Part shown: positions 14,976 to 22,024 of the stretch, piece by piece
Position numbering within the stretch: position 1 is the stretch's first letter
How the letters are laid out: every line of letters starts with the position of its first letter
Virus record (IMG/VR): IMGVR_UViG_3300036444_000035
Coordinates: 1-29,652 of that record
Origin: a virus
Strand: one strand, 5' to 3'
DNA length: 29,652 nt
Translations under genes and position numbers: made by a program
The notes under the pieces: generated by a model
Databases searched by the model: none
What the model was told of the DNA's origin: nothing
Seen by the model: only the letters and a program-made list of their open reading frames with translations

Positions 14976-16303
14976 TGGCCATCGCAGCGGGAACGGCGTG
15001 GGAGGTGCGAACCACCGGGAGCGACACCAACGGCGGCGGGTACAGCACCGGGGGGACGGACTGGTCCCAGCAGGACACCCCACAGTACAGCGTCACGGAC
15101 GGGGTGACCGCCGGGACGACCACGATCACCTCGGCCACCGCCGCGTTCGGCACGGACGTCGTGGGGAACGTGATGTATGTGGCGGGCGGGACCGGCTCGG
15201 TGACGGCCGGGTGGTACCAGATCACCGCCCGGACGAACTCCACCACGATCACCGTCGACCGCAGTACCGGCCTGACCGCCGGTACGGGCGTCACGCTGAA
15301 GGTTGGTGGGGCGCTAGCCACCCCCGGCGTGGCGTGTGCCGCGTCTGCCGCCGACAACACGATCTGGCTGAAGACCGGGACGTACTCCACCACGACGTCG
15401 GTGCAGGTCAAGGACGGCTCGGCCGACCGCACCCGGCTCGTCGGCTACGGCACGACGCGGGGCGACACGGGGACGGCCACCATCCGCCGCACGTCGGGCA
15501 GCACCGCGCTCATTAGCTACGCCTCGGGCGGGGCGAAGATCGCGGTCCGCAACGTCGTCGCGGACTGCAACGGCCTGGCCGCCCAGGGCGTGAGCCTCGG
15601 CAACGACCTGAACATCGACAACGTCGACGTGCTGAACGCCACCCAGTACGGGTTCGTCGGCGGCACCCGGTGCTACTTCACCCGGTGCCGCAGCAAGGGG
15701 GCGACGAGCGCGAGCGGGTTTTACGCCGCCAGCGCCAACGTGTTCGTCGGGTGCTGGGCCGAGGGGGCGAGCGGGGACGGGTTCACGTGCGACGGCGGGG
15801 TGTCGACGCTCGTCCGGTGCGTGGCCCGCTCAAACTCCCGGTACGGCGTGATGAGCAATGGCGGGACGACGAACGTCATCGGCTGCACCGTCCACGGCAA
15901 CAGCTCGCACGGGGCGAGGTACCAGGGCGCCACGCTTTCCGGCGCGCTGATCGCCAACAGCATCTTCATCGCGAACGGCGGGTACGGGGTGTCGGCCGCC
16001 ATCGCCGCCCCGGCCCAGGTCGCGCTGTGCAACGCCTACTGGGGCAACACGTCGGGCCAGCGGGACAACGTCCTCGCCGGCCTGGGCGACGTCACGCTCT
16101 CCGGCGATCCCTTCACGTCGGCCGGCACCGGCGACTTCAGCCTGAACAGCGTGTCGGGCGCCGGTGCGGCGTGCCGTGGGGCGGGCTACCCGGGCGTGTT
16201 CCCCGGCGGGACGACGACCGGGTACTCGGACATCGGGGCGGCCCAGCACCAGGACACGGGCGGCGGGGGCGGGGGCGTGACGAACGTGGCCTACTGGGGG
16301 TGA
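14975..16303 (+). CDS. Right-handed beta-helix tailspike-like adhesin
   Basis: The protein has 442 residues. After an N-terminal region (1-110) rich in Gly, Thr and Asp, residues about 115-380 show the short repetitive strands of a pectate-lyase-like parallel beta-helix: IAVRNVVADCN, NIDNVDVLNATQYGFVGG, VFVGCWAEGASGDGFTCDGG and TNVIGCTVHGNSSHGARYQG. Phage proteins of this kind bind or cut surface polysaccharides. No catalytic residues can be assigned by eye. Its ATG overlaps the previous stop (TAATG). The C-terminus ends in a Gly-rich tail. Confidence 0.75.
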   Translation: MAIAAGTAWEVRTTGSDTNGGGYSTGGTDWSQQDTPQYSVTDGVTAGTTTITSATAAFGTDVVGNVMYVAGGTGSVTAGWYQITARTNSTTITVDRSTGLTAGTGVTLKVGGALATPGVACAASAADNTIWLKTGTYSTTTSVQVKDGSADRTRLVGYGTTRGDTGTATIRRTSGSTALISYASGGAKIAVRNVVADCNGLAAQGVSLGNDLNIDNVDVLNATQYGFVGGTRCYFTRCRSKGATSASGFYAASANVFVGCWAEGASGDGFTCDGGVSTLVRCVARSNSRYGVMSNGGTTNVIGCTVHGNSSHGARYQGATLSGALIANSIFIANGGYGVSAAIAAPAQVALCNAYWGNTSGQRDNVLAGLGDVTLSGDPFTSAGTGDFSLNSVSGAGAACRGAGYPGVFPGGTTTGYSDIGAAQHQDTGGGGGGVTNVAYWG

Positions 16304-16335
16304 GATGACACCCGCCCGCACTTCTCGCGTCTCCC

Positions 16336-16348
16336 GCCTACATACCGC
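16336..16348 (+). promoter_or_regulatory. Start-site dyad motif, copy 7
   Basis: GCCTACATACCGC lies in the 166-base gap before the capsid gene. The nearest ATG (16359) opens only a 31-codon reading, so this copy may drive the capsid gene through a leader of about 115 bases. The rest of the gap shows no other signal I can name. Confidence 0.5.
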
Positions 16349-16469
16349 TGACTTCTCATGCGATCGTCCAGGCCGACGAGGCTGCTGACCCGCCAGGCGT
16401 GTGCCGGGGGCGTGGCGGGGCCGAGGCCGGGGGACCGACGCCGGAGGTGACCGAACAAACGCGGGTGTG

Positions 16470-17876
16470 ATGGCGATTCTTTCTGTGGTGCTTGAGAAGC
16501 CGCTCGGCGAGCAGGCCGAGGGGACGGTGATTCAGTGTGACGAGGCGGTGGCGGCGGCTCTGGTGTCGGCGGGCGTGGCCCGGGAGGCGACCGAGGAGGA
16601 CGTGGTCGGCGGGGAGGACGAGGGGGCCGAGCCGGAGGCCGAGACCGACGAGGCCGAGACGGAGCAGGAGGCCGTCCGGCAGCTGGCGGCGAACGCCAAG
16701 CAGACCATGACGAAGGCGGTCGAGCATGTGGCCGAGAAACTGGCCAGGGCGTCGGTGAAGCGACCGCTGGGCGTTCCGGGGAACCGGCACGTCACGGGTT
16801 CGGACCTGCACCTCACGGGCGGGTTCAAAAACGTGGGCGAGGCGGCGATGGCGTACATCGCCAAATCTAAGGGCGACTACGACGCCGCCCGGAAGTACTC
16901 GCACTACACGAAGGCTCTGGACGCCCGCTTCAAGGCGACCGGGATGAGCGTCGCCGGCGGCTCCGGCCACCAGGGCGGCGACTTGGTGCCACAGCAGTGG
17001 GCCGACGAGCTGTGGCGGTTGTCGTTCCAGCACGTTCCCGACCTGCTCGGGATGATGACGAAGTACGAGATGAGAAACCAGGTCGAGAACATCCCGGCCT
17101 GGGTGCAAGCGTCGGCCTCGTCGGGCATCACCGCGTCGGTAATCGGGGAGGCCACGGACATCACGGCGACCGTCGGCACCACCGCCACCGTCCAGCTCTC
17201 GCTGGTGAAGGGTGCGGCCCTCGTCAACGCGAGTGACGAACTGCTCAGGTTCAACTCCTACAACTTGGAAACGGTTATCCGGCAGGTGGTGCCGGAGCGG
17301 ATCCGGTTCTTGACGAACGGCGGAGTGGTGGCCGGGACGAACTCCCAGCTCAACCTGCTCAACTGTCCGGGCGCCGTCACGGTGATCGCCGAGGCGCCGG
17401 GCCGGATCTCGTTCAACGACGTCACGAAGATGGACGCCGCCCTGTACGACGACTTCGACGACGCGATCTGGCTCACCTCCAAGTCGTCGCTGCCGGAGCT
17501 GTACAACATCCCGTTCCCCACCCGGGCGGCAACGTACCAGACGCCGGCGTTCACTCCGGGCGGGTTCGGTGACCTGCTCGGGCCGAAGCCGAAGGGTACG
17601 CTCCTGGGGCGACCGATCTACACGCTGGAAAACGTGCCGGCCCTGGGCAGTCGGGGGGCGTTGATCCTGTGGCACCCGAAAAGCTGTGCGGCGGGGTACA
17701 GCGGGCTGATCGCGGACCAGACGCCGTACCTGTACTTCAACCTGGCCCAGAATACCTTCCGCTTTCTGTTTTATTATGACTCGATCAACCCCCTAACGGC
17801 GCCTTACGTTCGAGCCGATGGGACGTCCGCCAGTAATGTGGTCGTGCTGAGTGCTGGCTCGACGTCGAGCAGCTAA
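16470..17876 (+). CDS. Major capsid protein, HK97 fold
   Basis: The protein has 468 residues. The first about 150 residues look like a scaffold (delta) region, with a strongly acidic run (about 43-68) and helices (AVRQLAANAKQTMTKAVEHV). The HK97 core follows: GGDLVPQQWADELW, DELLRFNSYNLE, then IWLTSKSSLPELYNIPF, LLGRPIYTLENVPALG and the C-terminal FRFLFYYDSINPLTAPYV. About 420 copies would build a T=7 head, by family analogy. The prohead protease should remove the N-terminal region. I start at 16470 because the sequence becomes capsid-like from MAILSVVLEK; an in-frame upstream ATG at 16401 adds only a low-complexity Arg/Gly run. A strong terminator follows. Confidence 0.88.
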   Translation: MAILSVVLEKPLGEQAEGTVIQCDEAVAAALVSAGVAREATEEDVVGGEDEGAEPEAETDEAETEQEAVRQLAANAKQTMTKAVEHVAEKLARASVKRPLGVPGNRHVTGSDLHLTGGFKNVGEAAMAYIAKSKGDYDAARKYSHYTKALDARFKATGMSVAGGSGHQGGDLVPQQWADELWRLSFQHVPDLLGMMTKYEMRNQVENIPAWVQASASSGITASVIGEATDITATVGTTATVQLSLVKGAALVNASDELLRFNSYNLETVIRQVVPERIRFLTNGGVVAGTNSQLNLLNCPGAVTVIAEAPGRISFNDVTKMDAALYDDFDDAIWLTSKSSLPELYNIPFPTRAATYQTPAFTPGGFGDLLGPKPKGTLLGRPIYTLENVPALGSRGALILWHPKSCAAGYSGLIADQTPYLYFNLAQNTFRFLFYYDSINPLTAPYVRADGTSASNVVVLSAGSTSSS

Positions 17877-17904
17877 CCCCCGGCCGGCTCCGGCCGAACG
17901 AGCC

Positions 17905-17940
17905 ACGCCCCCGGAAGGATTCCGGGGGCGTTCTCGTTTG
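17905..17940 (+). terminator. Strong hairpin terminator after the capsid gene
   Basis: A perfect 12-bp stem (17905-17916 with 17920-17931, arms ACGCCCCCGGAA and TTCCGGGGGCGT) with a 3-base GGA loop is followed by a T-rich stretch (TTCTCGTTT). It lies 29 bases after the capsid stop, as expected for a capsid gene that is expressed separately from the genes that follow. Confidence 0.85.
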
Positions 17941-18059
17941 TCAGCCCCTGGATCGGCGGGACCGCTCTGGCTGCTCCCGGCCGAAGCGGAGTAGAGTGGA
18001 CGGGTACGCTCAAAGGGTGAGGGGGGCCATCGTCTCCTCGGCTGCCCAGGGGAGAAGGA

Positions 18060-18293
18060 ATGACCGCCGCCCAAGCTCGTCTGGTGATGGCCCTTCGTCG
18101 GCTGACAGACCTCCCGGTTCGGGACTGCGAAACATTTCTCGCTGAGAACGCCTGGGACATTGAGCGAGTGATCGCCCTGATGCGGAGCTACCGGTGGCTT
18201 TCGGGCTTGTCGCCCCAGGTCTGGGAGCAGTTCCGGCAAGACCTCCGTGACTGCGGGTACACCAACGTGAAACTCCCGCCGGAGGCGGGCTGA
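18060..18293 (+). CDS. Small UBA/TS-N-like helical protein
   Basis: The protein has 77 residues. Residues 6-43 (with LRRLTDLPVRDCETFLAENA then WDIERVIALMR) follow the three-helix pattern of UBA/TS-N domains, as found at the N-terminus of elongation factor Ts. The rest (WEQFRQDLRDCGYTNVKLPP) is unfamiliar. GGAGAAGGA precedes the ATG. It sits alone between the capsid terminator and the connector gene, with no dyad motif of its own. In phages such a fold may be a protein-binding adaptor; the role is unknown. Confidence 0.6.
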   Translation: MTAAQARLVMALRRLTDLPVRDCETFLAENAWDIERVIALMRSYRWLSGLSPQVWEQFRQDLRDCGYTNVKLPPEAG

Positions 18294-18313
18294 CTCCAAA
18301 CGGCCGCCGTGCC

Positions 18314-18327
18314 GCATACATACTGGC
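18314..18327 (+). promoter_or_regulatory. Start-site dyad motif, copy 8
   Basis: GCATACATACTGGC directly abuts the GTG start of the connector gene. There is no Shine-Dalgarno sequence. Confidence 0.5.
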
Positions 18328-19197
18328 GTGGCAGACCTCATCAGCCTCGACCGCGCTCTTGCCCAACTCCCGGCCGCCGGGGAGGCCGACTTCCCGATCG
18401 TCGCCGCCCTGGTGTCGGCCGCCAGCAGGGTGATCGAGACGCACTGCAACCGCGTGTTCGCCCAGGCGGTTCACGACGAACTCCACACCGTCGTCGGCCC
18501 GACATCGTACATCTGGGTGAATAACCCACCGATCACCGCAGTCGCGGCCGTCCGGTGCGGCGAGCTGCCCGCCCTTTATGTCCAACTGAACGATCCGAGC
18601 AACCAGGTCCAACTGGCCACGGTCGACGTGACTTCCTCGGCCGTCGTCCTGCGGCGGACCTACAACGCGGCCAGCACGACCAGCACCTTCTCGTTCGCCG
18701 CCTACCCGACGTTCGGGGACTTGGCTGTCGGCATCAACGCCCTCGGCAGCGGCTGGGTGGCCACGCTCAGCAACCAGTTCGCGCTGTGGCGAACCGACGA
18801 CCTGTCCACGAACCAGGCGGGCCGGTCGGCCCGGAACATCACCTGCCCGCTCTTGGTGTACTGGAACTTTCTGAGCGGGTTCCGCGTGAACAAACCGTTG
18901 GGCGAGGTGATCGTCCCCGGAGGGCCGGTCCGAGGTGAGCAGATGTACCGAGTCACCTACACCGGCGGCTTCGCCGACGTGCCGGAAGAGGTGCAGCAGG
19001 CGTGTGCCGAACTGGTCCATCTCGCCTTCGCCACCCGCACTGCCAACCCGCTGATGCAGAGCGAGACGCTCGACAAGTACAGCTACACCCGGGCCACCGC
19101 CACCTCGTTCGACCTGCTCAGCGTGACGAGCAAGATGGCGCTGGCCCAGCACCGGGTGCCACGGCTCACCGTCGCGGGCGTCCCGGCGCGGGCCTGA
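18328..19197 (+). CDS. Head-tail connector (gp6-like adaptor)
   Basis: The protein has 289 residues. The N-terminus (LISLDRALAQLPAAGEADFP, then IVAALVSAASRVIETHCNRVF) has the helical start common in head-tail adaptors, and the C-terminal region (VPEEVQQACAELVHLAFATR) is the matching helix. The adaptor would bind beneath the portal ring. A long inserted beta-rich middle (about 60-215) makes it larger than most adaptors. The GTG start is fixed by the dyad motif. It leads the connector operon. Confidence 0.75.
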   Translation: MADLISLDRALAQLPAAGEADFPIVAALVSAASRVIETHCNRVFAQAVHDELHTVVGPTSYIWVNNPPITAVAAVRCGELPALYVQLNDPSNQVQLATVDVTSSAVVLRRTYNAASTTSTFSFAAYPTFGDLAVGINALGSGWVATLSNQFALWRTDDLSTNQAGRSARNITCPLLVYWNFLSGFRVNKPLGEVIVPGGPVRGEQMYRVTYTGGFADVPEEVQQACAELVHLAFATRTANPLMQSETLDKYSYTRATATSFDLLSVTSKMALAQHRVPRLTVAGVPARA

Positions 19198-19205
19198 AGG
19201 AGACC

Positions 19206-19568
19206 ATGCAGAGCCTCATGCGACACCGAGTGGACGTCTGGCGGCCGGACAAGGGCCAGGGGACGGCCCAGCAGATCGACGGGTACGCCCGGGTGTACCG
19301 GAGCGTCCCCTGCTTCGTCCAGCCGGCCTCGGCGGCCCTGCAGTACTTTTACAACCAGCGCGGCACCACGATCACGCACACCGTCTACACCACCGCAACG
19401 GCGAAGTCGTTCCAGCGGGAAGACATCCTGGAGGACGCGGCCGGCCGGCAGTACCACCTCACGGCGGATCCATTGAACGCCCTGGAGTCGGGCCTGTACC
19501 TCCAGCTGGCGGCCGAGGAGTACCCCGAGGGGGCGAAGAAGCGGCTCGACCGACAGGAGTACTCATGA
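19206..19568 (+). CDS. Head-closure protein (head-tail joining)
   Basis: This 120-residue protein opens with MRHRVDVWRPDKGQ, the usual start of phage head-closure proteins (SPP1 gp16 type), followed by strands CFVQPAS, ITHTVYTTATAKSFQREDIL and RQYHLTADPLNALESGLYLQ. It should seal the connector after packaging. A GGAG ribosome-binding site precedes the ATG, and its stop overlaps the next start (ATGA). Confidence 0.8.
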   Translation: MQSLMRHRVDVWRPDKGQGTAQQIDGYARVYRSVPCFVQPASAALQYFYNQRGTTITHTVYTTATAKSFQREDILEDAAGRQYHLTADPLNALESGLYLQLAAEEYPEGAKKRLDRQEYS

Positions 19569-19952
19569 TCCGGTGGCAGGCCGACGACTTCCTGGGCCGC
19601 ACCCGGGCCGAGCTGGCGAAACGCTTCGCAAAGGCCGGCGTGTTCCTTCACGTCGAAGACGCGCGGCTACCTGAACACAGCCCAGCCCTACCAGCGGACG
19701 GCCTCGGGCGGCCATGTCGGGCAGCGACCGTCCCGGCCCGGACAGTTCCCGCACAAGCTCTCCGGCCAACTGCAGCGGAGCGTCACCTGGACGCTCGACA
19801 AGGAAAAGCTGGTCCTGACGGTGGGCAGCAACTTGACGGGGTATCCGTCCTACTTGCAGACGGGGACACGGTTCATGAAGCCGAGGCCCTGGCTGTCCCT
19901 GGCCTTTGCCCGAGAGCAGGACCGGATCGGCAAGATCATCGTGGGGCCGTAA
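19565..19952 (+). pseudogene. HK97 gp10-like tail-completion protein with a +1 frameshift
   Basis: The first 30 codons read MIRWQADDFLGRTRAELAKRF..., then the frame loses its character. One base further on, the other frame reads KTRGYLNTAQPYQRTASGG and later SNLTGYPSYLQTGTRFMKPR, then PWLSLAFAREQ, typical of gp10-like minor tail or neck proteins (YLNT, then YLQxGT, then RPWLS). Skipping one base near 19655 restores a 128-residue protein ending at TAA 19950-19952. No recognised slippery site is present at the junction. An authentic mutation, a sequencing error or unusual recoding are all possible. Confidence 0.75.
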
Positions 19953-19961
19953 CGGAGACCG

Positions 19962-20342
19962 ATGGCGACGACGTACCAGAACATACTGAAGGGCATTCGG
20001 AACGCGAACCTACTGGAGCGGTCCCAGGTGAACGCCGGTTGGACCGACGGCCTGGCTCCGCCCTACATCTCGGTCATCGAGTACGAACATAGCCTCCAGT
20101 ACGACACCGGCGGCCTGTCCCTCAAGGAGGCGACGTTCAAAGTCGTGGTGGTTCACCGGAACTGCGACGAAGCGGAGACGCTGGCCGAGGCGGCGGACGC
20201 GGCGGTGAGCCTGGATGATGGTTTGACGCCGCAGGCGATTGGCGTGTTCCAGGAGTCGTACCGCAGCTCCCAGACGGACGAGCGGCTGCAGCAGTGGGCC
20301 GTCGAGATCGGGTACAAGCTGATCGAAGATCCGAGTAAGTAG
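19962..20342 (+). CDS. Tail terminator-like protein
   Basis: The protein has 126 residues. Position and layout fit a tail-terminator (gpU or gp17-like) protein: an N-terminal helix (YQNILKGIRNANL), then strands PYISVIEYEHSLQYD and EATFKVVVVHRNCDEAE, and a final strand WAVEIGYKLIED. It should cap the tail tube where it meets the head. GGAG precedes the ATG. It is the fourth gene of the connector operon. Confidence 0.65.
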   Translation: MATTYQNILKGIRNANLLERSQVNAGWTDGLAPPYISVIEYEHSLQYDTGGLSLKEATFKVVVVHRNCDEAETLAEAADAAVSLDDGLTPQAIGVFQESYRSSQTDERLQQWAVEIGYKLIEDPSK

Positions 20343-20349
20343 GAGGCCA

Positions 20350-20787
20350 ATGGCGACCGCATCGATCGACCTGTCCGCACTCGTTCAGGACACCGCCACG
20401 GTGGGCCTCGGCGCCTACACCGGCAACCCCGGCATCACCAAGTCCGTCAAGCTCTCCGCGTCGGACGTGACGAAGGTGTACACCGTTGCCCGCTCCGTTT
20501 CGTCGCCGGACACCTTCGACGTGACGACCGGCCTCACTAACGCCTACGGCGCCGCCCTGGTGTACACCTCGGTGAAGGCCGTCGTCGTCCTGAACACCCA
20601 CACGACCGCGACGATCACCGTGGGCGGCGGGAGCAACCCGCTGTTCGGTAGCGACCAGTACACGGTCAAGCCGGGCCAAGTCCTTTACGTCTCGGCCGTC
20701 CCGGCGACGGTGGACGGCACGCACAAGGTGCTGACCGTCACCCCGTCCGCCGCTGTCACCTACCAGCTACTCATCCTCGGCGCGTAG
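20350..20787 (+). CDS. Predicted phage structural protein of unknown role
   Basis: The protein has 145 residues and is beta-rich: SVKAVVVLNTHTTATITVGG, then GSNPLFGSDQYTVKPGQVLY, then VTYQLLILGA. Proteins with this TITVGGGSNP pattern recur in phage structural clusters and may be decoration or tube-associated proteins. AGGAGG precedes the ATG. The position, between the tail terminator and the tail tube, supports a tail role. Confidence 0.6.
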   Translation: MATASIDLSALVQDTATVGLGAYTGNPGITKSVKLSASDVTKVYTVARSVSSPDTFDVTTGLTNAYGAALVYTSVKAVVVLNTHTTATITVGGGSNPLFGSDQYTVKPGQVLYVSAVPATVDGTHKVLTVTPSAAVTYQLLILGA

Positions 20788-20808
20788 CCCAGCAGTTTCG
20801 CCATTCCC

Positions 20809-20824
20809 GGCCATAGATACCGCC
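20809..20824 (+). promoter_or_regulatory. Start-site dyad motif, copy 9
   Basis: GGCCATAGATACCGCC lies 29 bases before the ATG of the tail tube gene. A GGAGG ribosome-binding site stands between them, so the transcript would carry a leader. It is the weakest match of the set. Confidence 0.4.
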
Positions 20825-20853
20825 AGTTCGGGTACCGCACCCACTGGAGGATC

Positions 20854-21237
20854 ATGGCCAAGTTGACAGGGATGGGCGGGTCTATCACGGTTTCCGCGAC
20901 CGCCTACGCCGTGTCGGAGTGGTCCGGCACGGTGAGCAACGAACTACAGGACGTGACGGACACCGCGAGTGGCGGGTGGGTGAACCGGATCGCGTCGGTG
21001 TCCTCGGCCGACATAACGTTCCGGGCCTGGTGGGGGAGTTCGGTGGCACTCCTGTCCAGCACGTTTGCCTCGGGGACGAAAGTGACCGCATCCCTCGCCG
21101 TGGGCAACAGCACCGTCACGATGTCGGGCGGGTTCTTCGTCGAGTCGATCACGATCACGAACAACGCCAAAGGGGCCGTGGAGTTCCAATGCACCGCCAA
21201 GAGTGACGGGGCCGTTACCATCGCGGCCACCCCCTAA
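20854..21237 (+). CDS. Major tail tube protein-like
   Basis: The protein has 127 residues. The sequence is nearly all beta strand: TGMGGSITVSATAYAVSEWS, DVTDTASGGWVNRIASVSSA, ADITFRAWW and then GFFVESITITNNAKGAVEFQ. This is the order seen in small phage tail tube proteins, and the gene precedes the tail chaperones as expected. Hexamers would stack along the tape measure. It has its own dyad motif and GGAGG, in keeping with high expression. Confidence 0.75.
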   Translation: MAKLTGMGGSITVSATAYAVSEWSGTVSNELQDVTDTASGGWVNRIASVSSADITFRAWWGSSVALLSSTFASGTKVTASLAVGNSTVTMSGGFFVESITITNNAKGAVEFQCTAKSDGAVTIAATP

Positions 21238-21248
21238 CCAGGAGAAAG

Positions 21249-21746
21249 ATGAAGGAAGTGACTGTGAAGGTGGGCGATGTCCCGTACCGGCTGACCAGCC
21301 TGAATGCCCGCCAGCTCCAGGAGTTCCTGGACTTTGCTCGCAAGGCGATGCCGGACCCGGTAGCCGAGGTGTTCGAGGTGGCGAACCAACTGCCCGAGGG
21401 GAAGGTCAAGGACGACTTCCTGGCCCGGCACCTGGACGCCGCTTTCGAGCGGAAGCGGCTGCGGGGGACGCTCACCGATCCCGATCTGGAAGCCTTCCAG
21501 CACTCCCTCCCCGGGGCCAAGAAGGCGGCTTCTCTGATGTTCCGAAAGTACCATCCCGAGTTGCCCGAGGACGAGGCGTTCGACCTCGTCCTGAAGATGG
21601 GTGAAGACCCGGCGGCCGAGCAGGCCCTGGCCGCACTTCGGGGCGAAGCCGTCAAAGTCCCCCTCTCGGAGGAGGACGCCGAGCAGCGGTCCTTTCGAGA
21701 TTCTCGGGCTATCCGCCGCAAGAAAGCCCGTCGTCAACTTCCATGA
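21249..21746 (+). CDS. Tail assembly chaperone, short (gpG-like) form
   Basis: The protein has 165 residues and sits between the tail tube and tape measure genes, where the chaperone pair lies in most siphophages. It starts with a short strand (KEVTVKVGDVPYRLTSLNAR) and continues as helices. GGAG precedes the ATG. The last 16 residues beyond TCC TTT CGA (21690-21698) are Arg/Lys-rich and likely to exist only in the unshifted form. A minor fraction of ribosomes is expected to shift into the overlapping frame, making the extended form. Confidence 0.75.
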   Translation: MKEVTVKVGDVPYRLTSLNARQLQEFLDFARKAMPDPVAEVFEVANQLPEGKVKDDFLARHLDAAFERKRLRGTLTDPDLEAFQHSLPGAKKAASLMFRKYHPELPEDEAFDLVLKMGEDPAAEQALAALRGEAVKVPLSEEDAEQRSFRDSRAIRRKKARRQLP

Positions 21747-22008
21747 CGGCAGCCAGGAGGAGTTCGAGCCGGTGGGGGAGCGGTTCGTCCTCCACGACTT
21801 GGTGAGCCGGTGCTGCCACAAGCTCACCCTCCCGGCAGATCGGGTGTGGGAGATGTCGCTGCCGGACATCGTGTTGTCACTCCGGCCGGCCCCCGACCAG
21901 GAAGACCTCACCCGGTTGTTCGACGCCGGCCGGCGGCAAGAACTCCTGGCCGGCATGACGCTGGAACAGCGGGTGGCGTTCGAGCAGTTGAAGTCCGACC
22001 TGATGTAG
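21249..22008 (+). CDS. Tail assembly chaperone, frameshifted (gpGT-like) form
   Basis: A +1 shift at TCC TTT CGA (21690-21698) joins the first 149 residues to 103 residues in the next frame, giving 252. At the junction the frame would read RSF-EILGLSAARKPVVNF, and it continues with a plausible C-terminal domain (FVLHDLVSRCCHKLTLPADR). The extension frame has no suitable start of its own. The heptamer TCCTTTC plus CGA is one base from the influenza PA-X site (UCC UUU CGU). The +1 direction differs from the -1 of lambda. Expression by frameshifting is an inference from frame and position. Confidence 0.7.
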
Positions 22009-22024
22009 CCGGGTAAGGAGGAGC

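Noticed and set aside
16359-16451. A 31-codon reading frame after motif copy 7
   Set aside because: It is Arg/Gly/Pro-rich low-complexity sequence with no ribosome-binding site and looks like random GC-rich translation, so it is treated as leader to the capsid gene.
19656-20092. The remaining part of the open frame that starts at 19565
   Set aside because: After residue 30 the sequence is a shadow translation of the true gp10-like frame and then of the tail-terminator gene.
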